From NCBI GenBank assembly GCA_965371245.1, contig CBDUXT010000025.1:1-59429 (forward strand): a DNA stretch of 59,429 nucleotides. Reading direction: 5' to 3'. The DNA comes from CBDUXT01 sp965371245 (GTDB lineage: Bacteria > Planctomycetota > Phycisphaerae > UBA1845). Both the position numbers and the translations under genes were made by a program. Shown here one piece after another: positions 18,222-27,619 of the stretch (position 1 is its first letter; each line of letters starts with the position of its first letter). The notes beneath the pieces are model-generated. The model had not been told where the DNA came from. It ran no database searches and saw nothing but the letters and a program-made list of their open reading frames with translations.

Positions 18222-18639
18222 AGGGTCCGATTATACCGGTTCCAGAACACCGGTGCATCGTTGCCCCAGACGCCTGAATTCATCAGTCTCCATGGAGAAG
18301 CACATGGGGCAGGGTCGTCTCATTCCGTCCGCCTCGACCCACGCACGCGACACGAGAGAGTCCGGGAATCAAGTGGATGACGCGGACGCCGAGCCCCCTG
18401 CGCACGCCGCCGCCGCCCGCGACTCACCTGTATCGTAGATTCCAGAGCAGGAGGGGAACGAAGCAACCCTGCGGGGGGGGGACGAAGCACAGCTTGATTG
18501 GGCTGCCGTGTCTCGGCCGCTTATCGACCATCCCGTACGGGGTGCCGGTCAGGGTCGATGGGCAGCGTGCGCATCCACCGCCGCCATAAGGAGGAAGGGC
18601 GGGGAAAGTTGTCCACCGTTCCGAGAGGGATCAGGAACT
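18222..18639. other. Intergenic region, divergent promoters
   Basis: No gene is recognised between the divergent addA and metzincin-lipoprotein genes, so both promoters should lie here. A run of nine G (18473-18481) sits in a stretch with an imperfect short duplication (ACGAAGCA at both sides). Confidence 0.4.
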
Positions 18640-19908
18640 GTGCTCATCCACCGACCGAGGCCGTGCCTGCGCGCGGTGTTCATCTTCGCATCGCTGATCC
18701 TCACCGGCTGCGGCACGGAACTGGTCCTGCCGCAGGCGGATGAACTCCGCTCCACACTCGACCTGTCGGCCGTGGGTCTCTCCGACGCCTCCGCCGTCAA
18801 TGAGCTCGACACCGGAGACGGGAACGGCCTGTTCGACTCGGCTGAGCCCGCGACACTCGGCACGGAAGCGCTTCTCATCCACGGTCGCATCGACGGGGCC
18901 GAAGATATCGACGTCTACGACCTCGGTCCCATCGAGGCGGGTGAGCGACTGCTGGTGACACTGTCGGCCGACAGCACCCTGCGCGGCGTGCTGGCCGTCT
19001 TCGACGACACGGAAACCACCCTGCTGGTCAACGATCACCGCAATGTCTATCTGGGTCGGACCGCGCCGTTCATCGATATCGTCGCCACGCGCGACTCGCC
19101 CTCCTGCTTCATCGCCATCACCTCGACCCCGGGGTACATCTCCTCGGGCGACTACACGTTGGCCGCCGGAAGAGAGCCCGCGGCAGCCATCCCCGAGCCG
19201 CGGGACGATGTCATTCTCTTGGTCTTCAGTGGCGGGACGAGCGTTCGGATCGGCGGTCGCGCGGCGATCGACGTACCCGCGTTCGACGCCTCAACCATCT
19301 CGCCGGACTACGCCGGTCAAACCGATGGGATGGTCGAGGAGATTGTCGCCGCCGTGCGCGAGGACTACGCGGCCTATGACGTCTCGATCCTCTCGACCAG
19401 CGAAGGTGCTGTCTTTGACACGGACATGACACGAATCTACTTCGGCACGTTCGACCCTGCCCTGTTGGGCGTGGCCGAGGGCGTCGATGAGTTCAACGCG
19501 ACTCGGGAACAAGAGGCCGTCGTGTTTACCGACACCTTCGCGGCCTTCATGCAGCTCAACCCCACGGTCGTCCGAATGGGGCAGGGAATCGCCAATGTCG
19601 CCAGCCATGAGATCGGACATCTCATGGGGATGATCCATACGAATGATCCAGAGGGAATCATGGATGTGACGGCAAGCCTGAATCAGCTTCTTCGCGACCA
19701 GGCGCTGACGTTCTCGCCGATCTACCAGAATGTTTTTCCACTCGGGTTTCAGGACGCGCCGCGGTATCTGCTCGACGTTCTGGGAGGCGATCCGGCGATT
19801 GTCACAGCCCAGAAGCTGCGCAGCCGCGGCAAGGTTCGCGAGGACGAAGTGGTCGGCGCATTGCCCGCCCGGTTTTATCTGAAGCTCAGCGGGTGCGGCC
19901 TCGAATAG
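18640..19908 (+). CDS. Metzincin-type zinc protease lipoprotein, copy 1
   Basis: A 422-residue exported protein. The GTG at 18640 follows a GAGAGGGA ribosome site and gives a signal peptide ending in the lipobox LTGC. Next comes a PPC-like (bacterial pre-peptidase) beta domain around DTGDGNGLFDSAEP to SSGDYTLAAG. The C-terminal half holds HEIGHLMGMIH (from H323), the HExxHxxGxxH zinc motif of metzincins, with no obvious long C-terminal extension. It would be a lipid-anchored, outward-facing protease. It is paralogous to the next gene, starting 150 bases downstream, and the two probably form one operon. Substrate is unknown. Confidence 0.8.
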   Translation: MLIHRPRPCLRAVFIFASLILTGCGTELVLPQADELRSTLDLSAVGLSDASAVNELDTGDGNGLFDSAEPATLGTEALLIHGRIDGAEDIDVYDLGPIEAGERLLVTLSADSTLRGVLAVFDDTETTLLVNDHRNVYLGRTAPFIDIVATRDSPSCFIAITSTPGYISSGDYTLAAGREPAAAIPEPRDDVILLVFSGGTSVRIGGRAAIDVPAFDASTISPDYAGQTDGMVEEIVAAVREDYAAYDVSILSTSEGAVFDTDMTRIYFGTFDPALLGVAEGVDEFNATREQEAVVFTDTFAAFMQLNPTVVRMGQGIANVASHEIGHLMGMIHTNDPEGIMDVTASLNQLLRDQALTFSPIYQNVFPLGFQDAPRYLLDVLGGDPAIVTAQKLRSRGKVREDEVVGALPARFYLKLSGCGLE

Positions 19909-20058
19909 CTCAACTCCTGACCGGGGCAGCGAACGGATTCGGAGTGCCGTCCTTGACGTTTGCGTCACAACCCGTTTGAGTGTTCACGGATAGTCCGCCC
20001 TACATTCCAATGTTCGAAGCGGCCACATGGAACAGGCCCCAAGGGGTATCGAACTCGA

Positions 20059-21456
20059 ATGATCGCATTCCCGCTCAGCGCGAAGAACCGGCCGACGTGG
20101 CACGCAACGAATGCCACCACATCGGCACGCAACACTTGTCGTGGGAGAGCGCATGGCCGGTCGCTGACATCCCTTGCCTCCGTGGGGCTACTCGGCCTGT
20201 GTGCGCTATCAGGGTGTGGCACCGACATGCTCGGCGGCAACGGTAACATCGGCGATACCATCGGCGACGACCTCATCGACGGCAATCGTGACCCCACCTT
20301 GACCAGCTCTCTGGGAAAAACCTTCGGCGAGCCGAACGGCGCCTTTGCCCAGGGGATCGTGGCCGTCTATGACGGCGGCGGCGTGGCCCGACTTCAGGGC
20401 TCCGTATCGAGCGTCGGAGACCTCGACGTGTTCCTGCTTGGCGCGCTCGCCCCCGGTGATCGTGTCATCGTGGACGCCGACACCACGGGCTCCGTGTTGG
20501 ACGTCACGGTCGCCATGTTCGACGCGTTCGGGAGATTGGTCGTCAACAACGACGACCGCGGCGGACCAGGCAGCCGCGCGCTCGATTCATTCACCGACCT
20601 GGTCGTCCGGCACGCCGGTGACCAGGCCTTCCTTGTGGTCACCCACTCACCGTTTGCCGACGCCGGTACCTTCACGGGCAGCTATTTCATCGACGTTCAG
20701 ATCACCGGGCCTGTGACCGTGCCCGAGCCGGTCGCCCAGGTTCTGTTGCTCAACTTCGCCGGCGGCCTGGTCGATGCCCCCATCCTGGGGAACCCGGTGC
20801 TCCCGCCGTTCGACGGTGGCGACATCGACCGCATCTATCGAGGGCAAACGCAGACGATCAAGGACATGATCGTATCCGTCATGGAGCAAAACTTCGCTCG
20901 CTTCGCGGTAATCATCGTGACGTCGGACGACCCGCCTCTGCCAAGCGGAACGCTCCTGACCACGGTTCACTTCGGAGGCTTCGACCCCGGGGCGTTCGGC
21001 GTGGCGGAGAACGTGGACCTCTACAACGCCGACTTCTGCGACGACGCGATCATCTTCGCCGAGTCGTTCGATCCGCGGTTCTTCTCCCTCAGCCCGACGG
21101 CCGGGGAAATGGGCATCGCCATCGGCAACGTCGCCTCGCATGAGGCCGGGCATCTTCTGGGGCTTAACCACGTGGACGATGATCTTGCGCTCATGGACGA
21201 TCAGTCGGCCGCCGACGTGTTCCTGACCAACCAGGAGTTTATCGAAGCGCTGCTTTCACCGGATATCATGACCATCGGCACGCAGGACGCGGCGCTACTT
21301 CTCGATGAGATCGTCGGGCCAAGGAGTGCGACGCAGCGGTTGCCGCTGGACGTCGTATTCGAGGTCGCGCCGCCCTCGGTCGATCCACGGCGTTCCCCGG
21401 CGACTCGGGCAACGCGAATCGTGAAACGACGACAGATGGCGAGTATCAAGCGCTAG
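20059..21456 (+). CDS. Metzincin-type zinc protease lipoprotein, copy 2
   Basis: A 465-residue paralogue of the preceding gene. The order is the same: signal peptide with lipobox LSGC, PPC-like domain (GSVSSVGDLDVFLLGAL, AGTFTGSYFIDVQ), then a catalytic domain with HEAGHLLGLNH from H361. Shared landmarks such as TVHFGGFDPGAFGVAENVD against IYFGTFDPALLGVAEGVD show a tandem duplication followed by divergence. The ATG at 20059, preceded by AAGGGG, is preferred; an in-frame ATG at 19960 would put an implausibly long basic region before the signal peptide. The C-terminus ends in a basic tail. Confidence 0.8.
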   Translation: MIAFPLSAKNRPTWHATNATTSARNTCRGRAHGRSLTSLASVGLLGLCALSGCGTDMLGGNGNIGDTIGDDLIDGNRDPTLTSSLGKTFGEPNGAFAQGIVAVYDGGGVARLQGSVSSVGDLDVFLLGALAPGDRVIVDADTTGSVLDVTVAMFDAFGRLVVNNDDRGGPGSRALDSFTDLVVRHAGDQAFLVVTHSPFADAGTFTGSYFIDVQITGPVTVPEPVAQVLLLNFAGGLVDAPILGNPVLPPFDGGDIDRIYRGQTQTIKDMIVSVMEQNFARFAVIIVTSDDPPLPSGTLLTTVHFGGFDPGAFGVAENVDLYNADFCDDAIIFAESFDPRFFSLSPTAGEMGIAIGNVASHEAGHLLGLNHVDDDLALMDDQSAADVFLTNQEFIEALLSPDIMTIGTQDAALLLDEIVGPRSATQRLPLDVVFEVAPPSVDPRRSPATRATRIVKRRQMASIKR

Positions 21457-21484
21457 GGAGCCGCGCAAGAACGAGAACTACAAA

Positions 21485-21604
21485 TCAATGGGGCTGGAGC
21501 GCGCAGTTCCAATCGCCGTGAAAGTCAGCTCGTTTGAGTTGGATGTTTTCCAGTTCGGTGCCGGAGACCCTTTCGCCTGTCGGATCAAGACGGCGGTCCA
21601 GCGC
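21485..21604 (-). pseudogene. ISAzo13-family transposase C-terminal remnant
   Basis: The last 39 codons before a stop read LDRRLDPTGERVSG then ELENIQLKRADFHGDWNCALQP, which closely follow the C-terminal end of ISAzo13 ('Rhodopirellula-type') DDE transposases, whose hallmark is FHG(D/E)WNYT(I)xP. The frame is open further upstream to 21964 but the family resemblance fades, and no catalytic core is visible. It is therefore a decayed 3' end, between the convergent protease and kinase/lyase genes. Nothing recognisable remains in 21605-21960. Confidence 0.65.
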
Positions 21605-21960
21605 CTCCGCTTCGTACCAACGCCTGACCGTTCGCGCGTCGTCTTGTCCGCGCATCGTCAGGCATCTCGCCGAGCGTATGCGCCGCCGAACCGCCCTGGC
21701 CTCGACACGCGCGATCGCGTTCGCCTTTGCGAGTGGTCGCTTCCCGAACTTGCCGTTGAGCGGGACGCACCGACGCGTTACGATGTGCACTGTGTAGTGC
21801 GAGAGGTTCACGAATCCAGGCGGGTGTCGTTCGTACGAGTAGCGCACGCGACAGCAGGACCTCTCAAGTCGGTCGGGCGAGCGTGACGCAGGAAACAACA
21901 CATGTCCCGTGCGCGGCGCGGAGTTCGCCAGTCGGAGATCCGTCACCCGGGCGGGATGCC

Positions 21961-24318
21961 TCATGCTGTCATGCCGAGCGACCGGTCGAACACGGAGAGC
22001 AACAGATCCGCGTCCGCCTCGGCAAACGGCAGGGGAGGCTTGATCTTCAGGACGTTGTGATCGGGACCATCGCAGCTCAGGAGCACGCCGGCATCGCGGG
22101 CGCGCTCGATGGCCGCGGCAAGCACGCGCGGTGCGGGTTCTCGCGTTTCGCGGTCCGCGACAAGCTCAACGCCGAGAAAGAGACCCTGCCCCCTAACGTC
22201 ACCTATCGCTTCGTGGCGAGCACCAAGCTCCCGGAAGCCGGACAACAGGCGCTTTCCAACCACAAGTGCGTGATCCTGAAGCCTGTCGCAGGCAATCGCA
22301 TCGAGGACCGCAAGCCCAATGGCACACGACACGGGGTTGCCACCGAATGTGCTGAAGAACTCCATTCCGTTGTCGAACGCCGCGGCGATCTCCCGCGTCG
22401 TGACGACGGCGGCCAAGGGGTGGCCATTGCCGATCGGTTTGCCTAACGTCACGATGTCCGGGACCACGCCCTGCGTTTCGAAGCCCCACATGTGCGTTCC
22501 GACACGACCGAAGCCGATCTGGATTTCGTCGGCGATGCACACGCCACCGGCCGATCGGACATGGGTAAAGGCCTCCTCCAGGTAACCCTCGGGGGGTACG
22601 ATCTGTCCGCCGCACCCCATCAGAGGCTCGGCGATAAAACCGGCGATTGCTCGTCCGCGCCGGTGCGCTTCTTCCATGGCCTCGGCGACGTGCGCTGCGT
22701 ATTTTCTGGCGGCGTCGGGTTCGTCCTCGCGATACGGCCCGCGGTACGTGTCTGGACATGGCACGGTGTGTACCCACTCCGGTCGTCCGGAACCGCCGGG
22801 ACCGGCGTGCTTGTATGGGCTCAAGTCCACCAGTGTCGATGTGTGGCCATGATAGCCTTCCCCAATGACGATCATGTCGTATCGTCTGGTGAACGTCCGG
22901 GCGAGACGAACCGCAAGTTCGTTCGCTTCGCTTCCGGAGTTTACGAAGAAGCATACGTCAAGTGGGTCCGGAAGGAGCGACGCCAGCCGCTGCGCGTAGA
23001 GGACCATGTTGTCGTGCAGATAGCGAGTATTGGTGTTCAGCATTCCAATCTGTTGCCGCGCCGCCTCGACCACTCGCGGATGGCAGTGGCCGACGTGGCA
23101 CACGTTGTTCACGCAGTCGAGGTACGCACGGCCATCCTTATCGAACAGGTACTGCATGCGCCCCCGCACGAGCTCGAGCGGCTTGGCATAGTGCAGATTG
23201 AGCGACGGACCGATATGGCGTCGCCGAAGCTCGACGGTTGTGTCTCTCGGTAGGCCCGTGGCGTTCCCGGTTGCGACGCCGCACGCTTCCCGGGCGGCTC
23301 GCTCCGCCGTCGCCGGTTGGATTTTCGCCAGACGCTCCAGGGCTCGCCATGCGCGGTCTTCGGTTATGCGGATGTACTCATTCCCAGGCTCGATCTCAGC
23401 ATCCATGGCCGAGACGGTGACGCTGACCACAAGCCGCATGCACACGGAAGGAAACAGAGCCTCGAACTCGGGGTCGGCGAGTGGAATCACGCGATGATAC
23501 GCGCCGACAATGTCGGCGATGATCTCGAGCGGATCGTCCTGGTCGAGCACGGCGTAGGCGCAGGCTACGGCGGGCTCGAACACGCGGGCCGTGTAGACCA
23601 CATCACCGAAATCGAAGAATCCGGTCACGCGAGCCCCTTTGGGATCATCCGCGACGACGACGTTCCGGTCGTTCGCGTCGTTGTAAATCACGGAATGGGG
23701 TAACTGCGAAAGCCGGCTCTTCACATGACCGGCGAACTGAAGCTGAACGTGTTGAACGAGTTCCCTGTGCCCGGCCGATGCAAAGAGTCGGCTCCATCTT
23801 GTCGTCCAGTCGGCGCAAGCCAGGTCCCAGCGAAGTTCACGGTGCATGGCCTGGTGCGTGAAACCCTGCAATGCACGATCGACTCGACCGAGCAGGCAGC
23901 CGAGCGTCTTCCACGTGTCGGAGCGGATGTGCGCGGCGTCGGCGAGTAGCGTTCCGTCGAGGTACGAAACCATCCGGACCATGTGGGGAACGCCGTCTAT
24001 GACGATAGTCTCAACGTTCGCCCCGGACCGGGACCTGCGAACCTCGGGTGACAAGCCCGGCTCCGCCTTGGAGAGGTGGGTCATCGACTCGTTTTGCAAA
24101 TCGAGAACCGCCGCCGATTCAGCCCCGTTGGCGATTCTAAGAACCCATTTCAGGCCATCCTCGCCGCTGATGAGGAAGTTCTGGTCGATGTAGCTCGGGA
24201 GCGGCGTTGCCCGACCGTCGATGGCGAATAGCTCCGCAGCGCACGCTTGAGCATGCTCAACGTCTATCGCCGGGGCCTTTGGACGTTCCGGTGTGAATTG
24301 TCGCCGTCCGGTCGCCAT
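21961..24318 (-). CDS. APH-type kinase fused to class III aminotransferase-fold phospho-lyase
   Basis: A 785-residue fusion. Residues to about 340 are an aminoglycoside-phosphotransferase-like kinase with SVIYNDANDRNVVV (catalytic Asp loop) and FFDFGDV (metal site). The rest is a PLP class III enzyme: NSGSEANELAVRLAR, ADEIQIGFGRVG and the PLP lysine K627 in TLGKPIGNGHPLAAV. In mammals, hydroxylysine kinase and 5-phosphohydroxylysine phospho-lyase (and the related ethanolamine-phosphate phospho-lyase) are separate homologues of these halves, so the fusion probably phosphorylates an amino alcohol and then eliminates phosphate and ammonia. Some bacterial fusions carry an M23 domain between; none is seen here. 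The ATG at 24318 opens the kinase. Confidence 0.83.
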   Translation of the reverse strand: MATGRRQFTPERPKAPAIDVEHAQACAAELFAIDGRATPLPSYIDQNFLISGEDGLKWVLRIANGAESAAVLDLQNESMTHLSKAEPGLSPEVRRSRSGANVETIVIDGVPHMVRMVSYLDGTLLADAAHIRSDTWKTLGCLLGRVDRALQGFTHQAMHRELRWDLACADWTTRWSRLFASAGHRELVQHVQLQFAGHVKSRLSQLPHSVIYNDANDRNVVVADDPKGARVTGFFDFGDVVYTARVFEPAVACAYAVLDQDDPLEIIADIVGAYHRVIPLADPEFEALFPSVCMRLVVSVTVSAMDAEIEPGNEYIRITEDRAWRALERLAKIQPATAERAAREACGVATGNATGLPRDTTVELRRRHIGPSLNLHYAKPLELVRGRMQYLFDKDGRAYLDCVNNVCHVGHCHPRVVEAARQQIGMLNTNTRYLHDNMVLYAQRLASLLPDPLDVCFFVNSGSEANELAVRLARTFTRRYDMIVIGEGYHGHTSTLVDLSPYKHAGPGGSGRPEWVHTVPCPDTYRGPYREDEPDAARKYAAHVAEAMEEAHRRGRAIAGFIAEPLMGCGGQIVPPEGYLEEAFTHVRSAGGVCIADEIQIGFGRVGTHMWGFETQGVVPDIVTLGKPIGNGHPLAAVVTTREIAAAFDNGMEFFSTFGGNPVSCAIGLAVLDAIACDRLQDHALVVGKRLLSGFRELGARHEAIGDVRGQGLFLGVELVADRETREPAPRVLAAAIERARDAGVLLSCDGPDHNVLKIKPPLPFAEADADLLLSVFDRSLGMTA

Positions 24319-24517
24319 GGACGACGTTGTAGCCGCATTGCGCGCCGACCACCAGCCGCACAGACTGACCCCGCTGCCCGAACCGTCCCCTTGTCGATCG
24401 ATCGGCGAACACCGGCCACACAACTCGCATCCCACGCCACTGAATCATCGCTACGAGCTTGCGCCGTTGCGATCGAACCACTAAGCGCGCCGGTGACAGT
24501 TGCGAGTTGAATCTCAT

Positions 24518-26218
24518 CTAGCCTCGTTGGTCATCGCTCCGCGTCGGCGCGGGCGTTGCCAGCTTTAGGCCTTCGAGCTTGAAACTGTTTTGCCCGGCGA
24601 CCGTTACGCCGGTCACGCGCGTGCCGTCCACTTCAAGATTCAGCACGGTCAACCTGCGATCGAAGCCAATACACTTCATCTCATTGCCGGAGACCGCCAC
24701 CATCGCAAGGCGCATGCTGCGACCCTCAAACGCCAGTGATGCGGTCCAGCGGTGGGTCGTCTCCCATACTCGCAGCGTGGCGTTGAGTGTTCTGGAACCC
24801 CGCGTGCCTTTCAGTTCGTAGACGCCTACCGGGTCAAAGCCGGGGCTTTTCGGCAAGATGCCGCGCGCGATGCGATCGAACGGTTCCGCGATGAGTTGCG
24901 CGTCGGCGCGCCCGATCGGTGCACCTGAAACGTTGGCGAGTATCGCAAGAACCAATCCGCTGTCGGGGTAGATGAGCAGATAGCTTCGCCCCCCGGGCTG
25001 TTTCCCGCCGTGTCCGTAGAATCGGCGGCCGTTGTCACTTTGCAGCGTCCAACCCATGCCGTACCCATACTCCGTCCCATCGGAGCTACGGCTGTAGGCA
25101 AACAGAAGGTCTAACGTCTCCCGCTTGAGAAAACCGGGACGAAGCAGCGCCGAACCGAACCGGACAAGATCTTCCGCGGTCGATAGAAAGCCGCCGCCCG
25201 GAATCTTGTAACTGTGGTCGGTCAGCGGCGCATTCACGATCGTGCCCTTCTCACCGTACTCGTAGAGCCCGCTTCGGTTGGAAATGACCCGCCGCTGGTC
25301 GTCGGCCATGGTGTGGCGCATGCCCAGTGGCTCGAAGACGTCCTCGCGCATCAGGGTACGAAAGTCTCGACCTGTCGATGCTTCCATCACTGCGCCCAAC
25401 AGCGTGTAGCCATAGGTCGTGTACGACATCCTCGTGCCTGGCGCGAACAGCAGGTCATCTTCAGCGAAAATCTGTAGCGCGGATTGCAATGTCGGGTAAT
25501 AGTGGGTGCTACCCACTTCACTGCCTTCGTAATGGCGTAGACCGCTCAGGTGGCCGGCTAGTTGACGGGCCGTAGCGACCTGTGCTTGCCCCGGATAGTC
25601 CGGCAAATACGTCGAAATGGGGGCATCGAGCTTCAACTCCCCGCGCTCCGCCAACAGCGCGGCCGCGGTGCCCGTCAGTGCCTTGGAAACACTGGCGATC
25701 CGGAATCGCGTCTCCGGCGTGGCCGATACTCCACTTTCGATGTTCGCGTACCCGAATGCTTCCGAGAAAACGATCTTCCCGTTGACGCCAACGGCCACAC
25801 TCAGACCGGGTATCGAGGCGTCCTCGACGAAGGCTTCGAGGAAGGCCCGTGTATCGAGCGTCACATCGCCGGCCTCGCGTTCGCGACGTCCCGACAGCGT
25901 GGCGACGTTCGTCTCTCCGGGAGACGTGAACGTATAGCCCGTGGCATGGCCGTCTCTTACGTCAAAGACGATGGTTGCTTCGGACATGCCCTCCGGAGCG
26001 AATTCGTGCCCGCGTACATGGACCAGCAAAATCGGCGGGCGTCCTCGGAACTGAGCCGCGAGTCGGCCGTCCTGGATCGATACCGTCACCGGTCCGTCAA
26101 GGTTTACCTGTTCGTACGAGCCGACGTACTTTTCAAGCTGTTGACTGTCCTGCGCCGTCGCGATCGATGTGCCGAACAGAGAAATGGCGATGGCCACGCG
26201 AACCACATGTAATCTCAT
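24518..26218 (-). CDS. Class C beta-lactamase-type serine hydrolase, exported
   Basis: A 566-residue exported hydrolase. The ATG at 26218 has a GGAGG ribosome site 8 bases upstream and opens a signal peptide ending near TATAQ. Residues 24-115 form a small beta domain like those flanking such hydrolases. The catalytic domain has S176-V-S-K179 (SxxK), a YTTYGY segment at the YxN position and GHGG for the HxG motif. A C-terminal lipocalin-like extension follows (VGVYELKGT to the end). Likely an esterase or D-amino peptidase of the periplasm, not necessarily an antibiotic-resistance enzyme. The asparagine of YxN appears replaced. Confidence 0.87.
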   Translation of the reverse strand: MRLHVVRVAIAISLFGTSIATAQDSQQLEKYVGSYEQVNLDGPVTVSIQDGRLAAQFRGRPPILLVHVRGHEFAPEGMSEATIVFDVRDGHATGYTFTSPGETNVATLSGRREREAGDVTLDTRAFLEAFVEDASIPGLSVAVGVNGKIVFSEAFGYANIESGVSATPETRFRIASVSKALTGTAAALLAERGELKLDAPISTYLPDYPGQAQVATARQLAGHLSGLRHYEGSEVGSTHYYPTLQSALQIFAEDDLLFAPGTRMSYTTYGYTLLGAVMEASTGRDFRTLMREDVFEPLGMRHTMADDQRRVISNRSGLYEYGEKGTIVNAPLTDHSYKIPGGGFLSTAEDLVRFGSALLRPGFLKRETLDLLFAYSRSSDGTEYGYGMGWTLQSDNGRRFYGHGGKQPGGRSYLLIYPDSGLVLAILANVSGAPIGRADAQLIAEPFDRIARGILPKSPGFDPVGVYELKGTRGSRTLNATLRVWETTHRWTASLAFEGRSMRLAMVAVSGNEMKCIGFDRRLTVLNLEVDGTRVTGVTVAGQNSFKLEGLKLATPAPTRSDDQRG

Positions 26219-26598
26219 TGATTTGCCTCCGTTGTATCTTCCAGCGTGTCGAACCTCTCGCGGCCAAGTTGGAGAGAGCATCGTCCCGCGGCGTCACCTC
26301 TTCACGTGCGGATATCCGGTCCACGCGCCGTTGAACCTTCCGATCGTAGCGTTAACGCAAGTGTGGCAGGAGCCGGCCCTGTGTTTCAGGCCGCGCGTAG
26401 AAGGATCCCTGTCGATGTTGCATGCGTATGAAATCGCGGAAGCCCACATAACCTCTCTCGAAGGTGCGATGGCGATACATTCGAGGTCGAGACGAGGTTA
26501 TTTTGTCACAGATGCCTAAAGTTGAAGGTGTGGCAGGATTCGCCAAAGGGCGGGGTCGAGGACGTAGCCGAGACAACTTTCCCTTTGGAACCCGCGCT
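26219..26598. other. Intergenic region, nothing recognised
   Basis: About 380 bases between the hydrolase start and the end of the next minus-strand gene. It must contain the hydrolase promoter. No gene, repeat or clear terminator hairpin was recognised. Confidence 0.35.
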
Positions 26599-27219
26599 CT
26601 ACTGACGTGTCCCAGACCGCGACCTTATGAGCGGGGCGATCGTCAACAAAGCGACCAGGGCCAGGTACGGTCCCATGATGATCCAATAGACAGCGTGGCG
26701 GTATTGCAGATGCCACGACGTAGGGTCTCGGAGCTCGTCCGGGTCGAGGCGCGTCTTCGCCTGGACCACCTCAGCCCAGGTGTCCGGTGCGGTCCAGACC
26801 GTCAACTCGTCCTCAACCATGTCAAGTAAGAAGCACCCGTCCTCGCCCCGGCCGATGGCGAACCGTTTGTCACGGTCAAATCCCGCGACACGGTCGAGGA
26901 GAATCTGGCCCGACGAAGGCCTCGCCTTCAGATTTTGAATCGCGCCCTTCCACGCTCGTTCGGATCCGTACTCTCGATACTCACCCGTCTCCCGATTGAA
27001 TATTTCCAAGGAATCACCAGCGCGCCGCGCCGACCAGGCAGCTGGAGGTCGAGGATCCTGAAATTCCCAGTATAGGAGGTGACACGGCTCACTCCACGAA
27101 GTAGCCCCGATGTTGTAGCCGTTGCCAAGCTCGACCCAGGGATCACGGAGTATAACTCCATCGAGTATGAGCCCGGCAAACACCGCCACCACTAGCTTCA
27201 CGATCGTCTGGATGAGTCT
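26599..27219 (-). CDS. Hypothetical two-TM membrane protein
   Basis: I do not recognise this 206-residue protein. It has an N-terminal hydrophobic segment (LVVAVFAGLILDGVIL) and a C-terminal one (YWIIMGPYLALVALLTIAPLI), with a roughly 140-residue soluble part between them that is rich in Trp and charged residues (WSEPCHLLYWEFQDP, DMVEDELTVWTAPDTW). The topology suggests a loop displayed outside the cytoplasm. A GTG at 27219 with GGAAG upstream looks like the best start; a TTG at 27267 is possible. The neighbouring genes on both sides are on the same strand but widely spaced. Confidence 0.6.
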   Translation of the reverse strand, partial: RLIQTIVKLVVAVFAGLILDGVILRDPWVELGNGYNIGATSWSEPCHLLYWEFQDPRPPAAWSARRAGDSLEIFNRETGEYREYGSERAWKGAIQNLKARPSSGQILLDRVAGFDRDKRFAIGRGEDGCFLLDMVEDELTVWTAPDTWAEVVQAKTRLDPDELRDPTSWHLQYRHAVYWIIMGPYLALVALLTIAPLIRSRSGTRQ

Positions 27220-27619
27220 CGACACATTTCTTCCGATCTGAGACCAAACCTGAACCCAGAGGAGCAATCGGCCGCCAGGTCGTTGCCGTCGGCGGTGGTC
27301 TGAGCATGGTACAACACCGCTTCACTATCCACTTGAGCCACCGTGGCGACACTTGATTCTAGGCCATTATTGCCGCCTTGGTCTACTTGACCAGTACGCC
27401 ATCAACAGACGTCACTGACGCACGGCGCCGACGACGTACTCCATCCCAGAGGGTGGATCACTTCGCCCCGCGTAGAGTTGACCGTGGTGTTCGCAAGACC
27501 TTCAGAGTGTCCAAAGGAGCACCGCGGCTGGTCGTCGCCAACGGCTGCCCGCGAGGAAAGCCTCCCCCGATCACGGAGACTGGTCGCAAACTTCACAGCC
27601 GCGGACTCCACGACGTCGC
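27220..27619. other. Intergenic region, nothing recognised
   Basis: About 400 bases separating the two-TM protein from the end of the SDR gene. No gene with a convincing start or product, and no repeat, was identified on either strand. Confidence 0.35.

Noticed and set aside
21605..21964. Full ISAzo13 transposase
   Set aside because: Only the last 39 codons match the family; upstream sequence does not show the DDE core or a start.
24518..26218. Antibiotic resistance beta-lactamase
   Set aside because: Class C fold alone does not show beta-lactam cleavage; the YxN motif is not standard and the protein has extra domains.
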